Of a stretch of 64,000 nucleotides of DNA, positions 40,539 to 49,023 are shown piece by piece. The translations under genes were made by a program, and so were the position numbers. The stretch is from JANPBY01 sp963805505 (GTDB taxonomy: Bacteria; Actinomycetota; Actinomycetes; DATJPE01). Numbering within the stretch: the stretch's first letter is position 1; each line of letters begins with the position of its first letter. Below the pieces are notes generated by a model. It was not told the DNA's origin. It did not search any database and worked only from the letters and a program-made list of their open reading frames with translations. Location: positions 186,001-250,000 of the forward strand of contig CAWDUP010000004.1 in assembly GCA_963805505.1 (NCBI GenBank), read 5' to 3'.

Positions 40539-42089
40539 GTGATCCACCCGAGCCCGCTTCCCGACGTCGAGATCCCCGACGAGCCTCTCCCGGAATACAT
40601 CCTGGCGGGCGCGCGCGACCTGGGCGGCAAGCCTGCTCTGATCGACGGACCGTCCGGCCGGACCCTCACGTATGCCGATCTCGAGTCCGCCGTCCGAGCC
40701 TTGGCCGGCGGGCTGGTGGCCAACGGGTTCGCCAAGGGGGACGTCGTGGCGCTGATGGCACCAAACCTCCCGGAGTACGCCGTCATCTTCCACGGGGTGG
40801 CCCTCGCGGGGGGCATCGTGACCACGGTGAACCCGACCTACACCGCGCGGGAGGTCAGGTCGCAGCTCACCGACTCGGGCGCCACGCGGATGGTCACCGT
40901 GGCGCCATTTCTCGACATCGCCACCGAGGCGGCCGAGGGGACACGGGTCACGGAGGTCGTCGTGATCGGCGAGGCCGAAGGCGTCGCCTCGGTGACGTCG
41001 TGGTTCGGCGCCCCGTTGACTGCGCAAGTGCCGGTCAGCCCGGACGATGTGGTGGTGCTGCCGTACTCCTCGGGCACCACCGGCATCAACAAGGGAGTGA
41101 TGCTCACCCACCGCAACCTGGCGGCCAACGTGGCTCAGGTCCTGGGGCCGGCCGACATCCGGGGCGATGAGACGTTCATCGCGGTCTTGCCGTTCTTCCA
41201 CATCTACGGCATGCAGGTCTTGATGAACACCGGCCTGAAGGCTGGCTGCACGATCATCACCATGCCGCGCTTCGATCTGGAGATGTTCCTCGACCTGCAC
41301 CAGAAGTACGGCATCACCCGGTCTTTCGTAGCACCGCCCATCGTGGTGGCGTTGGCCAAGCACCCGCTCGTCGACAAGTACGACCTGTCCAAGCTGGAAC
41401 AGGTGTTCTCCGGAGCGGCGCCGCTGTCTGCCGAGCTGGCACTGGAGACCGGAGCACGGCTGAACTGCGAGGTGGTCCAGGGATATGGCATGACGGAGGC
41501 ATCTCCGGTCACCCAGCTGACTCCCCCAGGCGGCTTCAAGCCGGGCTCCGTCGGTGTGACCACTCCCAACACCGAGCTTCGCGTCGTCGACGTCGCAAGC
41601 GGTGCCGACCTAGACATCGACGCCGACGGTGAGCTGTGGATCCGAGGACCCCAGGTCATGAAGGGCTACCTCAACAACCCGGCCGCGACAGCAGCGACGA
41701 TCGACGCAGACGGCTGGTTGCACACAGGCGACATCGGCCGGATCGACTCAGATGGGCACGTGTTCATCGTCGACCGGCTCAAAGAACTCATCAAGTCCAG
41801 CGGCTTCCAGGTGGCTCCCGCGGAATTGGAAGGACTGCTCCTCGAGCACCCCGCGGTTGCTGACGCAGCGGTCATCGGCCGCCCCGACGAGGCGCGTGGT
41901 GAGGTACCGGTGGCCTACGTCGTCCTGAAGGCCGGCGCTGAAGCCGATGCCGCCGACGTGGCAGCTTTCGTCGATGACCAGGTGGCTCACTACAAGCGAT
42001 TGGGGAACGTCGAGTTCGTCGACGTGATCCCCAAGTCAGCAGCGGGCAAGATTTTGCGCCGCATGTTGCGTGACACGCCAGCCGGCTGA
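40539..42089 (+). CDS. Acyl-CoA synthetase of the 4-coumarate-CoA ligase type
   Basis: AMP-forming ligase of 516 residues. The P-loop-like A3 motif is VLPYSSGTTGINKGVMLTH; further motifs are GYGMTEASPVT, DGWLHTGDIGRIDSDGHVFI, DRLKELIKSSGFQVAPAELE and the C-terminal PKSAAGKILRRMLRD with the catalytic lysine. The acid substrate (aromatic, medium-chain or other) cannot be told. The adjacent P450 suggests shared handling of a hydrophobic carboxylate. GAGGAG precedes the GTG at 40539. It converges on the broken DUF222-HNH gene, leaving only four bases between them. Confidence 0.92.
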   Translation: MIHPSPLPDVEIPDEPLPEYILAGARDLGGKPALIDGPSGRTLTYADLESAVRALAGGLVANGFAKGDVVALMAPNLPEYAVIFHGVALAGGIVTTVNPTYTAREVRSQLTDSGATRMVTVAPFLDIATEAAEGTRVTEVVVIGEAEGVASVTSWFGAPLTAQVPVSPDDVVVLPYSSGTTGINKGVMLTHRNLAANVAQVLGPADIRGDETFIAVLPFFHIYGMQVLMNTGLKAGCTIITMPRFDLEMFLDLHQKYGITRSFVAPPIVVALAKHPLVDKYDLSKLEQVFSGAAPLSAELALETGARLNCEVVQGYGMTEASPVTQLTPPGGFKPGSVGVTTPNTELRVVDVASGADLDIDADGELWIRGPQVMKGYLNNPAATAATIDADGWLHTGDIGRIDSDGHVFIVDRLKELIKSSGFQVAPAELEGLLLEHPAVADAAVIGRPDEARGEVPVAYVVLKAGAEADAADVAAFVDDQVAHYKRLGNVEFVDVIPKSAAGKILRRMLRDTPAG

Positions 42090-42093
42090 CTGA

Positions 42094-43496
42094 TCAGGCG
42101 CTGAGGAGGTATTCGATCCGGGCTTCGAGGTGGCTGTAGATCTCGGGTTGTCCGGCTGGCGGTGGTCGGCGTCCGGGGAGGAGTGGTGGGGCGGTGGAGT
42201 GGTAGGTGTGTCCGGTGGGGGTGGTGACCCGGACCCGGTGGGGGCGCCGCATGTCTGGACGGGTCGGTTTCGGTGGTCCAGCCGGGGGTTTGTTTGAGGT
42301 AGTTGCACCGTTCGCACAGTCCCTGACCGTTGGTCAGGCTGGTCCGGCCGCCTCGGGCGTGGTCGTGGAGGTGGTCGAGGTGCCGGATCGCCGCGTCACA
42401 CCACGGGGTGCGACAGGTCTGGTCGCGGGTGGTGATGAACCGGCGCATCCCGCGGGGGAAGACCCTGCGGGTGGACTCCACCTGCGTCAACGCCCCGCTT
42501 TGGGGGTGGGTGTAGAGCCGGCGCAGCCACACCTTCGCGTCCCGGTCAGCCGAACTCGACCAGCTCACGCGCGATCCCGGCCGGGACCGGTCCGTAGCCG
42601 GGGATCCGCGCGGGCGCGTCGTCCTGGCCGAGCAGGGTCGGGTCGGAGAGCACGACCTGCACCTCGACCGGGACCGCGGCGGCGGCGGTTTGGCCGGTGA
42701 CGCGTTCGATCAGGGTGTCGGCCATCACCTGCCCCCGGTTGCGTGGATCTCCTTGGGCGCGGGCTGTGGCGGCGGCTTCCTGCAGGGAGGTGATCACCGC
42801 GACCCCACCGGCGACCGGCAACAACGCACCGAGCTGGCTCATCGCGTCCGGGGCCGGTCGCAGGCTGACCCGACGCTCCTGCACCGCCCGCGCGGCCCGC
42901 TCCACGGCGGCCTGGGCGTCGAGCCGGTAGCCGATCGCCCGGACCCGGCCGGTCAGCTCCCGGTCCCCCAAGCAGGACAGCTGGTCAAGATCGGTGCACA
43001 GCTCGGCGTCCAGGACCCTGCGGTCGGTGGGGGTGAGGGAGGAGGACTCCCGCACGATGATCCCGGCCCGGGTCTCACTGATCAGCCCGGCCTGCAGGGC
43101 GGCCAACGTGGCCGGCAGGTCCTCGACCAGCGCGGTGGCGATCGTGACCTGCCGGGCGCCCTGATGCGGGGACAACCGGCGCGCGAACCCGACCTGCGCC
43201 CCCACCGACGACCGAGACCGCTCCGCATCCCGGCGCGCCCGCCACGCCTCGAACCCCTCCGACCCCGCCCGCACCCGCGCCGCGTGCTCCTCAACGCTGC
43301 GTCGCTGCTCGGACACGGTCAACGCCGCGGTCACCCGCACCTGCGCCGCCGCCACCGCGGCCTTCAACTCCTCCAACGCACGCAGCTGATCGATCCCCTG
43401 ACAAGCAGCACCTGCCACGATTCCCAGCCCGGTCAGCCGGGTCGCCAGCGCGCCGATCTCGGTCGCGGTGACCGCTGCGCTCGGGGTGGATGACAT
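42094..43496 (-). pseudogene. DUF222-HNH endonuclease gene, broken by two frameshifts
   Basis: A DUF222 plus HNH protein of about 460 residues spread over three frames. Frame one gives the DUF222 part from the ATG at 43496 (EIGALATRLTGLGIV to PVPAGIARELVE) and stops near 42546. One base out, a second frame continues as SADRDAKVWLRRLYTHPQ and includes the HNH core: RDQTCRTPWCDAAIRHLDHLHDH and GQGLCERCNYLKQTPGW. Around 42240-42255 the frame shifts again to VTTPTGHTYHSTAPPLLPGR and EIYSHLEARIEYLLSA, the usual C-terminus, stopping at 42094. The first junction is explained by one extra T (GAGTTCGGCT for GAGTCGGCT). These could be real lesions or indel errors. The family occurs in many copies in actinobacteria, and broken copies are common. 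Confidence 0.85.
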
Positions 43497-43653
43497 GCCT
43501 GAACTCTAGAACAAGGCACCGACAGTTCCACGACCGTGCACAGGCGGATTCCTGTTTATTCACAACAGGTTTCTGTAGCAGACCGCACCGACAACCCCTG
43601 GTGCTTGTCCACAGATGCGAGCTGCGGGGTTGCGAACTGGCTCTCGACCTGAG

Positions 43654-44400
43654 TCAGGCGCTGCTGTGACGTCGGGTGAAGTCGATGATCCGTGACCACG
43701 CATCGGAGCACGCAGCCTGGTGGTCAGCAAAGCTGCGGTCGAAGAAGGAGTGCGGAGCCCCGTCGTAGACATACCGCTCGCAGTCCAGACCGCGAGCCGA
43801 TAGTCGGTCGATGAGGCCATCGAAGGAGGCGGGATCGATGTTGGCATCGGCACCAGCAAGCAGCACCAGCAACGGCGCGCCAACCGACTCCTGGACCTCT
43901 TCCACCGGCCCGACTCGACCGTAGAAGCCGATGGCCCCGGACAGCCCAGGTGTGTCGGCCGCCTGACGCCACGAGCTTCCCCCACCGAAGCAGAACCCAA
44001 CGGTGAACAGCGAACGTACGTCGCCGCCTGCGCGCGATTGGAGGTGCGCGGCGGCAGCGGCTGTGTCTGCCGCGATACCCGCTGGGGTGGTCTGCTGCAC
44101 ATGCGGCATGTACTCGAACTCCTCGGACCGGTCGCCGCTCCCGGCGGTGCGCCCGAAGTAGTCGATCGCCGTGGCATGGAAGCCGGCCTCGGCGAAGCGG
44201 ATCGCGAGGTCGCCGTAATAGGCGTGCAGGCCTCGGACATCCGGCAGGATCACCATGCCCACGTCCGACGCGCGGCCCGGGTGCGCCTCGTAGGCCATGA
44301 GCCGGTTGCCGTCAGCGGCATTGAGCTCGAGAGCGCCATGGCTGGACACTGGGCCGATCTCCGGCGGCGCCGGCGGCCTGCTCTCGTCGCTGTGGCACAT
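43654..44400 (-). CDS. Dienelactone hydrolase family protein (cysteine type)
   Basis: Alpha/beta hydrolase of 248 residues. The nucleophile elbow FTVGFCFGGGSSWRQA has the cysteine of true dienelactone hydrolases. The acid is in LAGADANIDPASFDG and the base in YDGAPHSFFDRSFADH. The MVILPDVRGLHAYYGDLA and DYFGRTAGSGDRS stretches are family features. Unlike the hydrolase at 2.8 kb it has Cys, not Ser. From the ATG at 44400 (GAGGAG upstream) the length is normal. It is probably cytoplasmic and involved in lactone or aromatic breakdown; the substrate is not known. Confidence 0.9.
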   Translation of the reverse strand: MCHSDESRPPAPPEIGPVSSHGALELNAADGNRLMAYEAHPGRASDVGMVILPDVRGLHAYYGDLAIRFAEAGFHATAIDYFGRTAGSGDRSEEFEYMPHVQQTTPAGIAADTAAAAAHLQSRAGGDVRSLFTVGFCFGGGSSWRQAADTPGLSGAIGFYGRVGPVEEVQESVGAPLLVLLAGADANIDPASFDGLIDRLSARGLDCERYVYDGAPHSFFDRSFADHQAACSDAWSRIIDFTRRHSSA

Positions 44401-44588
44401 GGCGAGGTGCTCCTCGAGGTCGCCGACCAAGACTCTCCGAGCCTACGACCGGCGATGTCACGTCGAACGACTGGGCCATGGGGAGTGGGGTGCCAGCATC
44501 GTTCTGGAGTGGTCGTCCGGGCAGCATCGCCTTGTCGGCGCCCCCGCTGACCCTCTGCGCAGATAGCTGCCGGACTAGGGTCGAGTTC

Positions 44589-45212
44589 ATGCACGAACAC
44601 AAGGGCTTCGACGACGAGGCAGCGACCTGGGACGACGACCCCGGGCACGAGAGACGGCAGGCGGCGGTGGCCCGTGCCATCAAGGAGGCCGTAGACCTCA
44701 GCCCTCGGATGAACGCCCTCGACGTCGGTGGAGGGACGGGTCGGCTGAGCATCTTGCTCGCCGACCAGGTCGGTTCCGTCGTCGTGACCGACCCCTCGGC
44801 TGGAATGGTGCAGGTCGCCGGGGAACGGATCGAGGCAGCCGGTCTCAGTGACCGACTGCGCGCGGTCCGGGCGGACCTGACGGTCGACCCTCTTGCGGGT
44901 GCCTATGACGTGGCGTGGAGCTCCATGGCGCTGCACCATGTGCACGACCTGGATGGGCTGCTGCGGTCCCTAGCGGGGCTGCTCGTCGACGGTGGTCGGT
45001 TGGCCATCGCGGACCTCGACGAGGATCCCGAGGGCGCCTTCCACGCCGACAAGGTCGACTTCGACGGGCATGACGGTTTCAACAGGCAGCGGCTGGCCGA
45101 GCAGCTGGCCGCGGCCGGCTTCGTCGACATCGGCTTCGTCGACGCCACGAGCGTCCTCAAGGGCGACCGTGAGTTCGGCATCTTCTTGTGCACGGCGACC
45201 AAGGGTGCATGA
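44589..45212 (+). CDS. Class I SAM-dependent methyltransferase
   Basis: Methyltransferase of 207 residues. Motif I is ALDVGGGTGRLSILLAD, motif II region VVVTDPSAGMVQVAGERI, and motif post-I YDVAWSSMALHHVHDLDG, all consistent with a UbiE/Methyltransf_11-like small-molecule enzyme. The ATG at 44589 is selected because TAGGGT lies seven bases upstream and the longer in-frame start would read unrelated sequence. The substrate is unknown. It converges on a GNAT acetyltransferase gene. Confidence 0.88.
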   Translation: MHEHKGFDDEAATWDDDPGHERRQAAVARAIKEAVDLSPRMNALDVGGGTGRLSILLADQVGSVVVTDPSAGMVQVAGERIEAAGLSDRLRAVRADLTVDPLAGAYDVAWSSMALHHVHDLDGLLRSLAGLLVDGGRLAIADLDEDPEGAFHADKVDFDGHDGFNRQRLAEQLAAAGFVDIGFVDATSVLKGDREFGIFLCTATKGA

Positions 45213-45257
45213 GGCTGGCCGTCTGCAGACACCGATGACCCGAGGCGAAGGTTTCGG

Positions 45258-45845
45258 TCACGTCCGGGCGTCGGTTGGACCCATCCGGTAAAGGACGTGC
45301 CTTCGCCAGGCGTCACCGGGCTGCGCTCTGGGGTGGTCGAACTCCCCGTCGGGATGCATGCCGATCCGTTCCATGACGGCTCGCGAGGGGGCATTGGCCA
45401 ACACGGTGAAGGAGACGATCTCTGGCAGGCCGACGACGTCGAAGCCGTACGCGACCGATGCTCGCGCCGCTTCGCTGGCAACTCCGAGCCCCCACCACGT
45501 GGTCTGCAGACGCCAGCCCACCTCCACGACCGGATCCTTGTGCTCGAAGGGAACATCGAAGGTCGGGCGCTGCAGGCCGACGAAGCCCGCGAAGGACGTT
45601 GCGCCGCGCTCGCTGTCGAGGACTTCGACGGCCCACAGGGTGTAGCCGACCTGCCGGTGCAAGTCCTGGAGGCGGTCGACGAAGGCGTCAGAGGCATCAG
45701 GTTCCATCAGCCCCGGGAAGTAACGCATCACCTCTGGATCGCGATTCATCTGCGCGAAGGGTTCCCGGTCACTGTCGCGCCACCCGCGCAGCAGCAACCG
45801 CGCCGTCCGCAAAGTGCCGGGCTCAGTGAGCTCGTACGGATCCAT
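45258..45845 (-). CDS. GNAT-family N-acetyltransferase (RimJ-like)
   Basis: Acetyltransferase of 195 residues resembling RimJ/RimL enzymes that acetylate protein or small-molecule amines. It starts LRTARLLLRGWRDSDREPFAQMNRD. It shows the acceptor-side HKDPVVEVGWRLQTTWWGLG and the acetyl-CoA binding ASEAARASVAYGFDVVGL, then SFTVLANAPSRAVMERIGM. The ATG is at 45845. The gene is divergent from the MarR regulator (gap about 105 bases), but nothing ties their functions. Confidence 0.9.
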   Translation of the reverse strand: MDPYELTEPGTLRTARLLLRGWRDSDREPFAQMNRDPEVMRYFPGLMEPDASDAFVDRLQDLHRQVGYTLWAVEVLDSERGATSFAGFVGLQRPTFDVPFEHKDPVVEVGWRLQTTWWGLGVASEAARASVAYGFDVVGLPEIVSFTVLANAPSRAVMERIGMHPDGEFDHPRAQPGDAWRRHVLYRMGPTDART

Positions 45846-45945
45846 AGTCCCGCAGTCTTGCGGATCTCGACCGGACTCTCGGTGACTCCTGCGTCCTCAA
45901 GCGGCGAGGCGGCGGGATTTGCGAGGACAACGCCTTTCGGTTTTA

Positions 45946-45960
45946 CTTGTATGGTGCAAG
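45946..45960. promoter_or_regulatory. CTTG-N7-CAAG operator over the MarR start
   Basis: Dyad CTTGTATGGTGCAAG covers the ATG at 45951. A -35-like TTGCGA (45919-45924) and -10-like TTTACT (45942-45947), 17 bases apart, place the transcription start within it. The layout fits MarR autorepression and also allows a leaderless GTG start at 45954. Confidence 0.5.
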
Positions 45961-46397
45961 CAACTATCCCCCGCGTCTCTGAGGCGAACCGCGCCCTTGC
46001 CGCCGCCCTGTTCGCGGTCGTCCAAGGCTCTCGCCACGCGGTGCAGGATCCAGTCGATCGCGTGACCGTCACGATGCTGGCCGACGTGGGTCGGCTCGGC
46101 CCGATCCGCCCGTCCGACCTCGCCGACCAGCTCCGGCTGGACCTGTCGACGGTGAGCCGGCACGTCACGGCGCTGGTCGACAAGGGGTTTCTCGTTCGCA
46201 GCGCCCATCCCGACGATGCCCGCGCTCAGCAGCTAACCCTGACCGACGCGGGGCGGCACACCCTGGCGGAGATCCTCGACAACCGAGCCGCGACGTTGGG
46301 TCGAGCCACCAAGCACTGGTCCTCCGCCGACCGCTCTCAGCTCAGCACCTTGCTCGAGCGCCTCGCCGACGACCTGAAAGTGGAAAACCACCGATGA
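45951..46397 (+). CDS. MarR-family regulator
   Basis: Regulator of 148 residues with a MarR-type winged helix: LADVGRLGPIRPSDLADQLR and LDLSTVSRHVTALVDKGFLV (recognition helix), wing RSAHPDDARAQQLTLTDAGR. N- and C-terminal helices form the dimer interface. It starts at the ATG at 45951, or one codon later, under the operator described. Its stop overlaps the start of a DHA2-type efflux pump by four bases (ATGA), so it very likely represses the pump and responds to a drug-like ligand. Confidence 0.92.
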   Translation: MVQATIPRVSEANRALAAALFAVVQGSRHAVQDPVDRVTVTMLADVGRLGPIRPSDLADQLRLDLSTVSRHVTALVDKGFLVRSAHPDDARAQQLTLTDAGRHTLAEILDNRAATLGRATKHWSSADRSQLSTLLERLADDLKVENHR

Positions 46398-48091
46398 GCA
46401 ACAGCAATCCAAGCGCTACTCAGCCCGCCGGATCGCAGCTGAGCGCTCCAGGGGCCCTCAGCCACCGACAGATCATGATCGTGCTCACCGGCCTGATGAC
46501 TGGCACGCTGCTGGCCTCGCTCGACCAGACCATCGTCTCGACCGCGCTGCCCACCATCGTCGGTGAGCTCGGCGGCATCGACCACATCTCTTGGGTGGTC
46601 ACGGCCTACCTGTTGGCGTCAACGGCGTCCACACCGCTTTACGGAAAGATCAGTGACATCTACGGCCGTCGGCCGGTCTATCAGTTCGCGATCGTCGTCT
46701 TCTTGATCGGCTCGGTGCTTGCGGGTTTGTCGCAGGAGATGTGGCAGCTCGTAGGAGCCCGCGCCATCCAGGGCTTGGGGGGCGGCGGTTTGATGTCGCT
46801 GGCCTTCGCGATCATCGGCGACATCATCCCGCCTCGGGAGCGCGGTCGCTATCAGGGCTTGTTCGGCGCGGTCTTCGGCGTCTCCAGCATCGTGGGACCG
46901 CTGCTGGGAGGCTTCTTCGTCGACCAACTCACCTGGCGCTGGATCTTCTTCATCAACATCCCCCTCGGCATCCTTGCTCTGGTCGTCACCAGCTCGGTCC
47001 TGCGGCACCTGCACCACGTTCGTCGCGACCACCAGATCGACTACGTCGGAGCCGTACTCCTTGTCGGCGCCGTGTGCAGCTTGCTGTTCGCCCTCGTCCG
47101 CGGAAACGAGCTCGGATGGTCCTCGCCGTTCATCGTGTCGTTGCTCGTTGCCGCCGGCGTTCTCACCGCGATCTTCTTGTGGTGGGAGAGCAGGGTCGCC
47201 GAGCCGATCCTCCCCCTCGACCTCTTCCGGATCCCCACAGTCCGGGTCGGTGGTGGTGTCGGCTTCCTCGTCGGGTTCGCGATGTTCGGAGCGATCGTCT
47301 ACCTGCCGGTCTACCTGCAGATCGTCATGGGGGTGTCTCCGACCAAGTCCGGTCTCATGCTGCTGCCGCTGATGTTCGGCCTGCTCACTGCGTCGATCAC
47401 CTCCGGTCGCATCATCACCAGAATCGGTCGGTACCGGATGTTCCCGATTCTGGGTACGGCGCTGCTCATCGTCGCCGTCGCTCTGCTCACCACCCTGAGC
47501 ACGACGACGCCCTACCTGGTGTTGGCGTTGTTCCTCCTGGTCCTCGGCGTCGGGATCGGCTGCACCATGCAGGTCGTGGTCCTGGCCATCCAAAACGCCG
47601 TGGACCCCAAGCAGATGGGGGTGGCGACCTCCACGGCAACGTTCCTTCGCTCGATGGGTGGAACGTTCGGCACCGCCATCTTCGGCACGGTCTTGATCAG
47701 CACGCTCACATCGGAGCTGGCTTCGCGGATCCCCGCGGAGAACCTCGCTGGCATCGATCCCAGCAAGCTCACCGGCTCACCGCAGGTGATCCTGGCACTG
47801 CCCGACGTTCTTCGAGTTCCGGTGATCGACTCCTTCGTGCAGGCCCTCGATCAGGTCTTCCTCACGGCGGTGCCCGTGGCCATCGCGGCGTTCCTGCTGG
47901 CGCTGTTCCTCAAGGAGCAGCGGCTGCGCGAGCGCGACGATGCGCCCCAGCAGCAGACGGCTCAGCCAGAGCTGGCGCTGGACATTCCGGAGCCCACGGA
48001 GATCCCGATGTCTGAGGTGGCTGAGCTAGGGGACGCAACCGGGACCGACCGACCGGACGCTCAGCTACCCGAGGTCCCCTCCCGCCAATAG
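46394..48091 (+). CDS. DHA2-family multidrug efflux MFS transporter
   Basis: Major-facilitator exporter of 565 residues with 14 predicted membrane segments. DHA2 motifs include MTGTLLASLDQTIVSTALPT (motif D1), LYGKISDIYGRRPVYQFAIV (motif A) and GVSSIVGPLLGGFFVDQLTW (motif C of antiporters). A hydrophilic N-terminus of about 25 residues and an acidic C-terminal tail of about 60 residues frame the core. It is coupled to the upstream MarR gene by a four-base overlap. The end overlaps the convergent ROK kinase gene by 31 bases. Confidence 0.94.
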   Translation: MSNSNPSATQPAGSQLSAPGALSHRQIMIVLTGLMTGTLLASLDQTIVSTALPTIVGELGGIDHISWVVTAYLLASTASTPLYGKISDIYGRRPVYQFAIVVFLIGSVLAGLSQEMWQLVGARAIQGLGGGGLMSLAFAIIGDIIPPRERGRYQGLFGAVFGVSSIVGPLLGGFFVDQLTWRWIFFINIPLGILALVVTSSVLRHLHHVRRDHQIDYVGAVLLVGAVCSLLFALVRGNELGWSSPFIVSLLVAAGVLTAIFLWWESRVAEPILPLDLFRIPTVRVGGGVGFLVGFAMFGAIVYLPVYLQIVMGVSPTKSGLMLLPLMFGLLTASITSGRIITRIGRYRMFPILGTALLIVAVALLTTLSTTTPYLVLALFLLVLGVGIGCTMQVVVLAIQNAVDPKQMGVATSTATFLRSMGGTFGTAIFGTVLISTLTSELASRIPAENLAGIDPSKLTGSPQVILALPDVLRVPVIDSFVQALDQVFLTAVPVAIAAFLLALFLKEQRLRERDDAPQQQTAQPELALDIPEPTEIPMSEVAELGDATGTDRPDAQLPEVPSRQ

Positions 48092-49023
48092 CCAGGCACC
48101 AGAAGCAGGGCCGCGGCACCGACAAGCCCGGCAGCGCCACCAAGCTCGGCCGTGGCAAGGGTGAGTCCGGCCAGGTAGGGCAGCCGAGCGTGCTCGGCCA
48201 GAGCGGCTCGCGCCGGATCGATCAGCAGCGACCCGGCTTCGGCCAACCCGCCGCCGATGACGAACCTGGACACATCGAGCAGCGCCGCCGCCGAGGCCAG
48301 TGCCACACCCACGGCGCGCCCGGAACGGGCGAGGGCGGCGCGAGCCAGCTCATCCCCTGCACGTGCGGACTCGGTGAGGGTCACTCCGGAAGCGCCGACG
48401 CCGGTCGGAGGCTTCCAGCCCTGTGACGTCGCCCAGGTGACGGAGGCGGGACCGCTCGCAACGGCTTCCAGGCAGCCCCGTCCACCACACGCGCAGTGCG
48501 GTCCTTCGGGATCGACCACGATGTGACCCAGATGGCCGGCGTTCCCGGTCACACCGTCCACGATCTTCCCGCCGAGGACGATCGCGCCACCGACGCCGGT
48601 AGACACCACGAGCCCGACCATGTCTGGATGCCCACGACCGGCCCCGAGCCAGTGTTCGCCCGCCGCGAAGCAAACCGCGTCGTTGTGCACGCGGGCCGGG
48701 ACCCCCGGATAGCTCTGCGCAAGCCGTTCTCGGAGCGGGAACTCGCGCCACCCAGGGATGTTGAGCGGTGACACGACTCCTTCCGGCCACCGCATCGGGC
48801 CTCCACAGCCGACTCCGACTCCCGCGATCTCGGCAGAGCCACGCACCCGCTCCAGCAGGTCGTGAACCGTTCCCCACAGGACCTCAGCATCAGCGTCGCC
48901 CCGTGGGGTCGCGGCACGTACGGCGTCCACGATCTCGCCGCTTGGCGTGACCAAGCCGGCGGCCAGCTTGGTGCCCCCGATGTCGAGCGCCAGGACCGTC
49001 CCGACCACCGGTGGCTCGCTCAT
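48061..49023 (-). CDS. ROK-family sugar kinase
   Basis: Kinase of 320 residues in the ROK family (glucokinase-like). The N-terminal phosphate-1 motif is LALDIGGTKLAAGLV, the sugar-binding region includes HNDAVCFAAGEHWLGAG, and the zinc-binding signature is GPHCACGGRGCLEAVASG. No helix-turn-helix is present, so it is an enzyme, not a repressor. The ATG overlaps the stop of the FIST gene upstream (ATGA), which means coupled translation. Glucose is likely, but N-acetyl sugars cannot be excluded. Confidence 0.92.
   Translation of the reverse strand: MSEPPVVGTVLALDIGGTKLAAGLVTPSGEIVDAVRAATPRGDADAEVLWGTVHDLLERVRGSAEIAGVGVGCGGPMRWPEGVVSPLNIPGWREFPLRERLAQSYPGVPARVHNDAVCFAAGEHWLGAGRGHPDMVGLVVSTGVGGAIVLGGKIVDGVTGNAGHLGHIVVDPEGPHCACGGRGCLEAVASGPASVTWATSQGWKPPTGVGASGVTLTESARAGDELARAALARSGRAVGVALASAAALLDVSRFVIGGGLAEAGSLLIDPARAALAEHARLPYLAGLTLATAELGGAAGLVGAAALLLVPGYWREGTSGS

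Noticed and set aside
41990..42093. Continuation of the HNH frame into the acyl-CoA ligase gene
   Set aside because: Past about 42240 this frame reads proline/threonine-rich nonsense; the conserved C-terminus lies in another frame ending at 42094.
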